7,820 bases of DNA. Source: Candidatus Omnitrophota bacterium. Its GTDB lineage: Bacteria > Omnitrophota > Gorgyraeia > B26-G9. Positions 1 to 6,248 of the stretch are shown one piece after another. The stretch lies in NCBI GenBank assembly GCA_022013205.1, contig JAKLQT010000055.1, forward strand, positions 1 to 7,820, written 5' to 3'. Positions within the stretch are counted from its first letter, which is position 1; every line of letters begins with the position of its first letter. A program made the position numbers and the translations under genes. The notes under the pieces were generated by a model, which had not been told where the DNA came from, ran no database searches, and saw only the letters and a program-made list of their open reading frames with translations.

Positions 1-118
1 AACCCGTTGAAAAGCGGGGGCTCCCGCCTATGGCGGGATCCGGCGAAATTAAGAAAGACGCTGCCGGAGCAAAGCCACGGGTCTAAAGGAATTCCTTTAC
101 AGACGGCCGGGTTACCGA
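1..118 (+). promoter_or_regulatory. GEMM-I family riboswitch (cyclic di-GMP or cGAMP), 5' end missing
   Basis: Seen: AACC at 1-4 opens a stem (3-8 with 13-18) capped by a GAAA tetraloop (9-12), which is the P1b arm of GEMM-I aptamers. The conserved GCAAAGCC core is at 69-76. A second arm at 79-104 (GTCT 81-84 with AGAC 101-104, containing the palindrome TAAAGGAATTCCTTTA) is followed by GGCCGGGTTACCGAA at 105-119, the typical 3' end of the class. Known: these aptamers bind cyclic di-GMP or, in Geobacter-type variants, cGAMP, and often control pilus genes. The base that largely sets ligand choice (G or A at Vc2 position 20) lies just upstream of the window, so the ligand cannot be called. The arm between P1b and the core carries an extra 47 nt or so (see 21-68). 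A terminator and minor-pilin genes follow directly. Confidence 0.8.
21..68. repeat. Double-hairpin palindromic insertion inside the riboswitch
   Basis: In GEMM-I RNAs about three bases (GAC in Vc2) separate the P1b stem from the GCAAAGCC core. Here about 50 bases do (19-68). The extra sequence holds two GC-rich hairpins: TCCCGCC(TAT)GGCGGGA at 22-38, a perfect 7-bp stem, and TCCGGC at 39-44 with GCCGGA at 63-68, a 6-bp stem with an 18-nt loop. CCCGC at 23-27 can also pair with GCGGG at 14-18 and so compete with P1b. It looks like a small mobile palindrome that landed in the aptamer; similar CCGCC/GGCGG hairpins occur at 6124-6146. The exact borders are inferred. Confidence 0.6.
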
Positions 119-163
119 AAAAAAAGGAAAAACCGATGATAGCCGAGCTACCGAAGTAAAAGG
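106..163 (+). repeat. Imperfect 22-nt direct repeat spanning aptamer end and terminator arm
   Basis: Bases 106-127 and 142-163 are the same length and match at 18 of 22 positions (both GCCGRGYTACCGAA followed by an A-rich run and GG). The first copy is the 3' strand of the riboswitch aptamer; the second is the 5' arm of the terminator. Either can pair with GGTAGTCCGG at 162-171: 107-116 gives ten consecutive pairs including two G-U, and 143-152 gives nine of ten. This could be part of the switch or a relic of a duplicated aptamer. Confidence 0.65.
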
Positions 164-177
164 TAGTCCGGTTTTTT
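141..177 (+). terminator. Riboswitch-linked intrinsic terminator
   Basis: The 5' arm 141-152 pairs with 162-173 through CTACC/GGTAG and CCG/CGG, with one A-C mismatch and a 9-nt A-rich loop, and runs into TTTTTT at 172-177. An alternative outer pairing uses AAAAACCG at 128-135 with CGGTTTTT at 169-176. It lies between the aptamer and the ribosome binding site at 184-190, the expected place for a transcription-attenuating expression platform. Whether ligand turns the genes on or off cannot be read from the sequence. Confidence 0.7.
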
Positions 178-197
178 GTATTTAAAGGAGTGAAAAA

Positions 198-653
198 ATG
201 AAGAGGAAAAAAGGATTTACATTAGTTGAAATTTTAGTTTCAATGGCAATAATGGCAATAACAATCACGGGTGCATTAAAGATGTTAAATTCACTAGCAG
301 TGATTAATGAAGGTAATGATGCGATTTTAGCGATTATGAATCATGTCCAGGGCGTTATGGACGAAGTGCGTAACGTGCCTTTTAGCGATCTTAGCGCGTT
401 ATACAATAATAAGCAATTCCAGGTTGCGGAACTGCAAGCAAAAGGAATTACGCATCAGGGACTGATTACGGTGACGAATATTGAGCCTGGATATCTTGAC
501 CAAGTGAGGATTGTTGTTTGCTGGAGGCAGAAGGATAGAGTGATCGGAGAAGATGAAAATTTGAATGCGAATCTTGATGCAGGAGAAGACCAGAATACAA
601 ACGGAGTGATTGATTCTCCTTGCCAGATATCCTCTATTATCAGAGCGCAGTAA
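198..653 (+). CDS. Type IV prepilin-like minor pilin, PilV/GspI-like, with EF-hand-like calcium loop
   Basis: This 151-residue protein begins with a class III signal: MKRKKG, then FTLVE. Prepilin peptidase should cut after G6 and methylate F7; E11 is the conserved Glu at mature position 5. A hydrophobic helix follows to about residue 33. Length, position and the sequence after the helix fit PilV or GspI minor pilins, which join the tip or priming complex in the inner membrane and periplasm. Near the C terminus, D119-E130 has the spacing DxNxNxxxDxxE of an EF-hand calcium loop. A second, weaker loop follows at D131-D139. C108 and C142 bracket both and could form a disulfide. The start is set by AAAGGAG at 184-190, seven bases before ATG. 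It is the first gene after the riboswitch; the next gene begins 29 bases after its stop. Calcium binding is inferred from the motif. Confidence 0.85.
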   Translation: MKRKKGFTLVEILVSMAIMAITITGALKMLNSLAVINEGNDAILAIMNHVQGVMDEVRNVPFSDLSALYNNKQFQVAELQAKGITHQGLITVTNIEPGYLDQVRIVVCWRQKDRVIGEDENLNANLDAGEDQNTNGVIDSPCQISSIIRAQ

Positions 654-682
654 GTTTAAAAGAAAGGATTTGGTTGAACACA

Positions 683-1372
683 ATGTTACTAAAGAAACTT
701 TTTAATCAAAACAAGAGTAATGTTCAATTAAAAAAGCAGGCAGGATTCACTATTCTTGAGATAATGTTTTCTACGGCGATTTTTATGGTTGTGGTCGGGG
801 GACTATTCAGTCTGCTTATTGTACAAAATGATTTTCTTAAGATTAGTATGGGTAAATGTGATATTACCGGAATGGCTAAGAAGGTTATCTGGAGTATGGT
901 TAAAGAAATTCGATTTTCAAATGTCAATAACACGCAAATTTTCAGCGCTCCGATTGATGAGCCGGGAGTTACAGCGGTTAGTAGTAATGGCCGAAGTATT
1001 GTTTTTCAAGTTCCGGTGGACTGGGACGCAGACGACGATTATGTTGATATCTACAACTGTACAGAATGGGGAGCGGACGGGGGACTTAACTGGTCGGTAG
1101 AATATTGCTGGGATAGCACAACAAACCAAGTCTTAAGAAGGATATGGGATGATAGCAATACAATGGTTTCGCAAATTTCAGTCGCGTCTGATATTGCTTT
1201 ATTTTCTATAGACGGATACGCATATAGCAGTGTGTCAAAAAAATATATTATTTCTTCAGGCTATGAAATTGTAGAAATTTCAATTGAGGCTCAAAAGGAT
1301 AATGTAGGGGGCAGAACATTAGCCAGCCCTCTTAAACTAGCACTTAAAAACAGGGTTTATTTTCGGAATTAA
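683..1372 (+). CDS. Type IV prepilin-like minor pilin, PilW/GspJ-like
   Basis: This 229-residue protein has a prepilin leader of 21 residues ending in QAG, then FTILE: cleavage after G21, with E26 as the conserved mature Glu5, and a hydrophobic helix to about residue 47. The body (MAKKVIWSMVKEIRFSN, then an Asp-rich stretch at D113-D122 and a Cys pair on either side of EWGADGG) resembles PilW/GspJ minor pilins, which follow PilV/GspI in T4P and type II secretion clusters. The start is uncertain. ATG 683 is 14 bases from the best Shine-Dalgarno (AAAGGA, 663-668), whereas TTG 674 is only 5 bases away and would add three residues. A TTG at 620 would overlap the previous gene and is unlikely. It is probably cotranscribed with both neighbours, being followed after 17 bases by the next gene. 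Confidence 0.82.
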   Translation: MLLKKLFNQNKSNVQLKKQAGFTILEIMFSTAIFMVVVGGLFSLLIVQNDFLKISMGKCDITGMAKKVIWSMVKEIRFSNVNNTQIFSAPIDEPGVTAVSSNGRSIVFQVPVDWDADDDYVDIYNCTEWGADGGLNWSVEYCWDSTTNQVLRRIWDDSNTMVSQISVASDIALFSIDGYAYSSVSKKYIISSGYEIVEISIEAQKDNVGGRTLASPLKLALKNRVYFRN

Positions 1373-1389
1373 AAAAAGGAGTGTTTGTG

Positions 1390-4107
1390 ATGAAAGAAAA
1401 AAATGGCCGGAGGGGAACTATTCTTGTCGCGACATTTTTAGTGATATCGGTTATAATCATAGTTGCCAGTTCTATGTTTTATGTGATTATTGCTGAAAAA
1501 AAGTCTATTGAGCGACAGCAGTCAGGGATGCAGGCGCTTAGTCAGGCTGAAGCGGGAATAGCTGCTGCTTTTTTTGAATCGGAAAATCTCGGATGGCGCT
1601 GGTATACGCATAAATGGAATGACGCCAAAGATACGCTTGTACCTTTGGACATTGGAGATGACGCCTATCAGCAGAAGTTACTGGCGAGCTGCTCCTTTGA
1701 CGCGGAGGGTTTTTTTGTATCGAATAACGGTGATTTTATGGTCAAGGCTTATCCCCATCAAACAAGAAAAGACGAGACAATTATTGTGGCTAAGGGGATA
1801 AACGGCACAGAGCAGAAAGCAATCAAATATGTTTTAAGCCGAAAAGGAATTTACGATTTCTTTTATTATAGTCCTTATTCTATTGATTTGAATAATGAGG
1901 TTGGGACATATCCCCGCTTAAGAGGGGGCGGAATCCATACAAACGGTAATATTATGCTGGATGGCCCGGTTAGGCTGGAAAATATTTCGGAATTTAGCAC
2001 CGGCCCGGATGGTGTTATTTATTACGCTAATCATAGACAATATGTGGCCCCGAATAAGGTCGATGCTTTTGACGGAAAAACTGACGGAAAGGCGCCGATT
2101 GTGCGTTTAGATGACAGAAAAGATGTTTTTCGAGATGATGCGGCTGATAACCCGGGAGAATTCGGTTATTATTACTGGGATAAATATGGTACTCGCCATT
2201 GGACTTGGAAATCTTACGCGACAGACTTTGCCAACACTTCTTATGCTTCGCCTCGGGAGGCGTTTTTACAAACAGAGTGGTATTTTCATGGGAATGTTCA
2301 TACCTGGAATAATATTGCTTCTGGCAGTAAGGATACTTACATTAGCAGTTCAATTATTAATGATAATGATGAGCCATTGAACAAATACAATGTCTGGATA
2401 AAACCATGTGAGGGTGTGGATGATGACGGCGGCCTGATCTCCAGGCCTTGGGAGCAGATACCCGGACAGCTTGATGAGCCCTGGGAATGGTCAAAATATA
2501 AAGCGACTGTAAAAGGAGAACAACCGGTTAGCTTTTATACTTATGATGATTTAGGAAATAAGGTTAATGTGGAAAATACGTATTGGGAAATAGCTGCCGG
2601 AGGAGTAAACTGGGTTGACCCGGCGCAATTGGCTGAGCATCCAGCGGCTAAGACATACTGGGATATGTATCAAGACCCTAATTACTGGAAAGCAATAGGC
2701 GAAAGCAGTATTTGGGCCGATGGAGAGTATTCTAATCCTGAAGTTTTTGACGGTACGTACGGTGATGAACGTTTGGGTTCAAGTACAATCCCGGTAAATC
2801 ATACGCATTCAAAGAACCAGCCTAATGCCTGGAAAGATTTTCTGGGTGATACAGACTTAGCTGGAATTGTTTGCGATGGTAATACAGGGGGCGAATATCT
2901 GGCTCCGCCTGATTTTGATACGGCTTACGTGCGTTTGGCCGATCGTGCCGGTTTGTATGTGGACCTGGTTGATTTTGACGGCAAATACGATGATTTTGAC
3001 GAATGGCAAGATGTTCTCGAGAAGAGTATTGATAAGGCTGTTTCGGATATTAACGCGGACATTTTAGTGCCGGTAGCAAAAAAAGTCAAATTTATTAATA
3101 CTTTTACCGGTAAATGGAATGTTGTTCTTGAACTGGATTTGGCTGAAATGCAAAAGGCCGGGAAATGCCCGAATAATGGGATAGTTTATTCTAAGGTACC
3201 GATAAGGTTAAGCAACGCGGAAACATTGCCGCGGAAAGCTGCTGATAATGGTTTTACGGTTCTGGGTGAAGAAAACATCTACCTTAAGGGAGATTATAAT
3301 ACGAGTGACTGGGGGACAGCCGCGGTGATTAGCAAAAAGCGCGTGTTTACTTTATCAAAAGATTTTAATGATCCGCAGATAAAGCCGGCAACAGGGCATT
3401 ACCGTGATTACCCGTATATGTATGTAAAAAAAGATCCGGTAACTAACCTGTACAACGAAAGTGATCCGACTAAAGGGGGCGGGAGTTGGGTGTATAGAGA
3501 TTATTTAAATTCCTCGGCAAAGGATTATTACCCTGCGATAGATGATGCCAATGAGCAGGCTTTAAAGGACATAATCAATAAGAAAGACAGTGTGTACAGG
3601 GCGTTATTCGATAAGCATGATCCGACAGGTACAGCATCAGATACTTTTACCTGGCCCGCGAGCGGGGAAAGTTATACCTACGGGATGATGCCCAACCGGG
3701 TTTACCAGAATCAAACTTATAATACATTGATTGCCAGCTACAGGGGCACAAAAGGAAATACTCTTGAAAAATGGAGCAGCTGGGATCCAATCAAGAAGCA
3801 GACAATTAGACGCAGCAAGTATCTAAACGGCGCTTACTTTATACTGGATAAAAACGGAGGTTTTACTTCTGCTGCATATGATTTTGTGGATTATGAATCT
3901 AACGGGTCGAATACAAGTCTTGATTATGATCGCCGCGATGCTTTAAAATGGGCAAACGGTTATGCTACTCAAGACCCCTACTGGGCACTGGGATATGACA
4001 CGCGGTTTTTAACAGCTACAAGATCTCCGTCAGATGTATTTTTTGGCGGGTCTGAGTCATTATGGATTGAGGTTGATGTAGGTTACTTTTATCAAATGAA
4101 TTTTTAA
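1390..4107 (+). CDS. Giant PilX/GspK-like pilus tip protein
   Basis: This 905-residue protein has a short basic N terminus (MKEKNGRRG), a likely prepilin cleavage site after G9, and a hydrophobic helix at 11-32, then an AEAGIAAA segment typical of PilX N-terminal proteins. Mature position 5 is Ala (A14), not Glu, as in GspK-type tip subunits. Two patches look like those of long PilX-family proteins: GGGIHTNGNIMLDG near 178-191, and NGFTVLGEENIYLKGDYNT beginning at 620, followed by an alternating segment ending in LSKDFND. The remainder is rich in Trp, Tyr, Asp and Asn, including DFDGKYDDFD from 528. Most PilX and GspK proteins are about 150-350 residues, so this one is unusually large. It may act as the tip cap or an adhesin (inference). 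AGGAG at 1377-1381 places ATG 1390 eight bases away; GTG 1381 overlaps the site, and GTG 1387 is possible. Confidence 0.78.
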   Translation: MKEKNGRRGTILVATFLVISVIIIVASSMFYVIIAEKKSIERQQSGMQALSQAEAGIAAAFFESENLGWRWYTHKWNDAKDTLVPLDIGDDAYQQKLLASCSFDAEGFFVSNNGDFMVKAYPHQTRKDETIIVAKGINGTEQKAIKYVLSRKGIYDFFYYSPYSIDLNNEVGTYPRLRGGGIHTNGNIMLDGPVRLENISEFSTGPDGVIYYANHRQYVAPNKVDAFDGKTDGKAPIVRLDDRKDVFRDDAADNPGEFGYYYWDKYGTRHWTWKSYATDFANTSYASPREAFLQTEWYFHGNVHTWNNIASGSKDTYISSSIINDNDEPLNKYNVWIKPCEGVDDDGGLISRPWEQIPGQLDEPWEWSKYKATVKGEQPVSFYTYDDLGNKVNVENTYWEIAAGGVNWVDPAQLAEHPAAKTYWDMYQDPNYWKAIGESSIWADGEYSNPEVFDGTYGDERLGSSTIPVNHTHSKNQPNAWKDFLGDTDLAGIVCDGNTGGEYLAPPDFDTAYVRLADRAGLYVDLVDFDGKYDDFDEWQDVLEKSIDKAVSDINADILVPVAKKVKFINTFTGKWNVVLELDLAEMQKAGKCPNNGIVYSKVPIRLSNAETLPRKAADNGFTVLGEENIYLKGDYNTSDWGTAAVISKKRVFTLSKDFNDPQIKPATGHYRDYPYMYVKKDPVTNLYNESDPTKGGGSWVYRDYLNSSAKDYYPAIDDANEQALKDIINKKDSVYRALFDKHDPTGTASDTFTWPASGESYTYGMMPNRVYQNQTYNTLIASYRGTKGNTLEKWSSWDPIKKQTIRRSKYLNGAYFILDKNGGFTSAAYDFVDYESNGSNTSLDYDRRDALKWANGYATQDPYWALGYDTRFLTATRSPSDVFFGGSESLWIEVDVGYFYQMNF

Positions 4108-4194
4108 TCATTAACGGCTTAAGTGTGGAAAATATTTTAATGAAGCTGGTTTTTGATAGTGTCTAGTGTAGATATAGAAAGGGTAGTCTAAAAA

Positions 4195-4713
4195 ATGGAA
4201 AAGAAAATAAAATTTTTGATATTTGGTTTGTCATTGCTGTTCATTTTGTTTATTTGTCTGGTATTAAGGAGTGCTTATCGGCAGAGAACAACAATCACAG
4301 AGGTAGAATCCGGGAAAAAAGTCAATGTTCAGAGTGATAATAATAGAAATAATTCCGCGCCATTGATGCCTTTGGGCAAAAAGTCGGCTATAGATATTAG
4401 AAAATCAGGGCATAATTATTATTTTCCGGGAAAGAAAAAAAGGGTAGTCAACCCTTTTGATGATGATCTGGATTCTTCAAATGAAATGTTTCAGGAATCT
4501 TCGTTGCCCGGAGAAGAACACTTTGAAACGGATAGGGCTGCTAGTGAGCAAAAAATAATATTACTGCCGAGAAACATGGATCCTTCTGAATATGATGAGC
4601 AAACGCTAAGTGAGCCGAAGCAGCTGGATATATCGAATCCATTGGCAGGTGAACAGGAGAATATTGATAATTTTAAAAATGACTTTTTTGACGAGCCCCC
4701 TAAGGACTTGTGA
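4195..4713 (+). CDS. Hypothetical single-TM protein with acidic, probably disordered tail
   Basis: I do not recognise a family. The 172-residue product starts MEKKIKFL and has one hydrophobic segment at about 6-25, best read as a signal anchor or uncleaved signal. It is followed by a basic stretch (RSAYRQR) and a long hydrophilic region with no obvious fold. Residues 60-85 are Lys/Gly/Tyr rich; from about 88 the chain is strongly acidic (FDDDLDSSNEMFQ, ending NDFFDEPPKDL). It has no cysteine and no lipobox. A weak Shine-Dalgarno (AAAGGG, 4178-4183) lies 11 bases before ATG. It sits 87 bases after the PilX-like gene with no visible terminator between, so it may belong to the pilus operon, perhaps as an inner-membrane accessory protein. 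That role rests only on its neighbours. Confidence 0.7.
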   Translation: MEKKIKFLIFGLSLLFILFICLVLRSAYRQRTTITEVESGKKVNVQSDNNRNNSAPLMPLGKKSAIDIRKSGHNYYFPGKKKRVVNPFDDDLDSSNEMFQESSLPGEEHFETDRAASEQKIILLPRNMDPSEYDEQTLSEPKQLDISNPLAGEQENIDNFKNDFFDEPPKDL

Positions 4714-4740
4714 TAGTATAGGCAATCCGAATCAAACTGA

Positions 4741-4769
4741 TTGACTTTTACTCAGTGCTTTTCTATAAT
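4741..4769 (+). promoter_or_regulatory. Sigma-70-type promoter for the histidine kinase gene
   Basis: TTGACT at 4741-4746 (5 of 6 to the -35 consensus) is followed after exactly 17 bases by TATAAT at 4764-4769 (6 of 6). The ATG at 4777 begins seven bases after the -10 box, where transcription would start. There is no Shine-Dalgarno before 4777, so the message is probably leaderless. The match is far better than any other promoter candidate I found in the window. Confidence 0.7.
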
Positions 4770-4776
4770 AAGTGCA

Positions 4777-6057
4777 ATGCTCACAGGTAAAAATTCATTA
4801 TACTCCATAATTTTTTTCCGTTTCGCGCTTGCGACGGTTATTCTGATAATAAATACTACACTTTTTGGATTAGCCCATACGCAGGTTTATTTCCTGATTT
4901 CTGCTATTTATATTCTCACCATTTTATATTCGCTGCTGGCTTTAGTGAAGTTTTCCAACGCGGCTTTTTTGTACCTGCAGATCGTCTTAGATCTTGTAAT
5001 CGAAACACTGCTTATTCATTACACCGGCGGGATTGATTCTGTGCTGGGTATACTGCTGCCGCTTTCGGCTATTGCTGCCGGCATTATTATTTCCGGGCGG
5101 GCCGCGATAATAATCGCTTTGCTTGGAAGCGTGATGTATGCGGGTGTTGTAAGCGCTGAGTTCTGGGGGCTTTTATATCTGCCTGCAACGCAGGCAGGCG
5201 GCTTTACCCGTGAAGGGCCGTATGTTTTCTCGCTGTTATATTTCAGGGTAACGGTTTTTTGCGTTATCGGATTTCTGTCCGCTTATATTTCAGAGCAGGT
5301 AAGCAAAAAAGACAAGGTGCTTGTTGTTTTAGAGCAAAAGCTTCGCCGTGAAGACAGGCTTTCTGCTATCGGAAAACTGGCGGCAAATACGGCGCATGAA
5401 ATACGTAACCCGCTGGCATCAATTTCCGGCTGTGTGGAAGCGTTAAAGGAAAGCCTTATTTTAGAAGGTAACAATGAAAAACTGTTCAAGCTGATTATGA
5501 AAGAGACCACGCGCTTAAACGATATAATCAACGGCTTGCTTGAATATGTGAAGCCGCGAAGGCTGCAGCTTGAAAGGGTAAATATCTCTGAACTTTTGGA
5601 CGAGGTGATATTTTTGATTAAAAACAGTAAGGATTTTAAAGAAAATGTTTTGATAAAAAAGGAGGGGCATGAGAACGCTTTGAGCGTAATCTGTGACCCG
5701 CGGCAGATAAAACAAGTTTTTTTTAACCTGCTTATTAACGCGGTTGAGGCATTAGATGAAAACGGCCGTATAATTATAAACCAGGGGGTCAATCCTGATA
5801 ATGATGAAGTTGTGATAAGCTTCAGTGATAATGGATATGGAATCCCCCAGGATCGTATAGAAACGCTTTTTGAACCTTTTTCCAGCGGCAAGGATAAAGG
5901 TGTTGGATTAGGCCTGGCGATAGTTTTGAGCATAATAAAGGATCATAAAGGAAATGTTAAATTCGAAACCAAAAAGGGCAAGGGGTCAAAATTTTCCGTC
6001 TTTTTGCCGCTAAACCCGGATGCGCCTAATGCAAAATCCGGGAATGAGAAAAGGTAG
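4777..6057 (+). CDS. Membrane sensor histidine kinase, PilS/AtoS/NtrB-like
   Basis: This 426-residue protein has six predicted membrane segments (about 9-31, 36-57, 62-82, 89-107, 109-131, 149-171) and then a charged linker. The HisKA domain contains the H-box AHEIRNPL with phospho-acceptor H207. The ATPase domain has the N-box NLLINAVEAL (N317, N321), G1 box SDNGYGIP (D351), F-box LFEPF and G2 box GVGLGL (375-380). All catalytic motifs are intact. A six-TM sensor with an NtrB-type core beside pilus genes suggests PilS, which phosphorylates PilR to control pilin expression. No response regulator is in the window, so its partner is unknown. The start chosen is ATG 4777; an upstream in-frame TTG at 4741 lies inside the -35 box of the promoter. 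A GC-rich palindrome (5179-5197) encodes residues 135-141 in the loop between TM5 and TM6. The C terminus overlaps a tandem repeat. Confidence 0.88.
   Translation: MLTGKNSLYSIIFFRFALATVILIINTTLFGLAHTQVYFLISAIYILTILYSLLALVKFSNAAFLYLQIVLDLVIETLLIHYTGGIDSVLGILLPLSAIAAGIIISGRAAIIIALLGSVMYAGVVSAEFWGLLYLPATQAGGFTREGPYVFSLLYFRVTVFCVIGFLSAYISEQVSKKDKVLVVLEQKLRREDRLSAIGKLAANTAHEIRNPLASISGCVEALKESLILEGNNEKLFKLIMKETTRLNDIINGLLEYVKPRRLQLERVNISELLDEVIFLIKNSKDFKENVLIKKEGHENALSVICDPRQIKQVFFNLLINAVEALDENGRIIINQGVNPDNDEVVISFSDNGYGIPQDRIETLFEPFSSGKDKGVGLGLAIVLSIIKDHKGNVKFETKKGKGSKFSVFLPLNPDAPNAKSGNEKR
5179..5197. repeat. In-frame palindrome inside the kinase gene
   Basis: CTGCCTGCAACGCAGGCAG is a perfect 8-bp inverted repeat around AAC, continued by GCGG. 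It is translated as LPATQAG in the loop between TM5 and TM6. Its style matches the short GC-rich palindromic elements scattered in many uncultured bacterial genomes. Being in frame and in a loop, it could be an insertion that the protein tolerates. Confidence 0.5.
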
Positions 6058-6084
6058 TGTCAAAAGTGTTAAGGTAGTGTCAAA
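6051..6084 (+). repeat. Two tandem copies of a 14-bp repeat with a 20-bp period
   Basis: AAGGTAGTGTCAAA occurs at 6051-6064 and again at 6071-6084. The first copy contains the TAG stop codon of the kinase gene. A related AATAGTGAC lies at 6355-6363. Their role is unknown; they may be remnants of a small element at the edge of the repeat-rich gap. Confidence 0.65.
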
Positions 6085-6109
6085 TAAAGCATGAAAGGAT
6101 ATGAAAGAA

Positions 6110-6161
6110 TTAACCACAGAGCACATCCGCCAAAAAGCGAGGCGGGCAGAGGACACGGAGG
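6110..6161 (+). repeat. CACAGAG-type periodic repeat, interrupted by a hairpin
   Basis: TTAACCACAGAG at 6110-6121 and CAGAGGACACGGAGG at 6147-6161 become a continuous run of CACAGAG/CACGGAG units when 6124-6146 is removed. An inverted copy lies at 6559-6590. Repeats of this type recur between genes in many environmental genomes; I know of no settled function. Confidence 0.65.
6124..6146. repeat. Small CCGCC/GGCGG hairpin inserted in the CACAGAG repeat
   Basis: CCGCC at 6127-6131 pairs with GGCGG at 6141-6145 around the loop AAAAAGCGA, with a possible T-G pair outside. Removing these 23 bases rebuilds a perfect CACAGAG unit from CA (6122-6123) and CAGAG (6147-6151). The insertion may have duplicated CA or CACA. 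It resembles the hairpin at 22-38 inside the riboswitch. Confidence 0.6.
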
Positions 6162-6248
6162 TAAGAAATTATTCAAATTTAAAAACGGAATAGAACGATT
6201 TATGCTTTAGTCTTGGATAGCATTGACTGCACAAGAAACAATATTAAC

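Noticed and set aside
620..682. TTG at 620 as the start of the PilW-like gene
   Set aside because: It would overlap the preceding gene by 34 bases and lengthen the prepilin leader well beyond normal; TTG 674 or ATG 683 fit better.
1381..1389. GTG at 1381 as the start of the PilX-like gene
   Set aside because: It overlaps the AGGAG ribosome binding site; ATG 1390 has proper spacing.
4741..4776. TTG at 4741 as the kinase start codon
   Set aside because: It coincides with the -35 box of a near-perfect promoter whose start point falls at about 4776-4777, and it has no Shine-Dalgarno.
5283..5933. 216-residue - strand reading frame
   Set aside because: It lies wholly opposite the conserved kinase core and its Ser/Leu-rich composition is typical of an antisense shadow.
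6091..6210. 39-codon + strand reading frame starting ATG 6091
   Set aside because: It runs through the CACAGAG repeat and the inserted hairpin, and has no ribosome site or protein-like composition.
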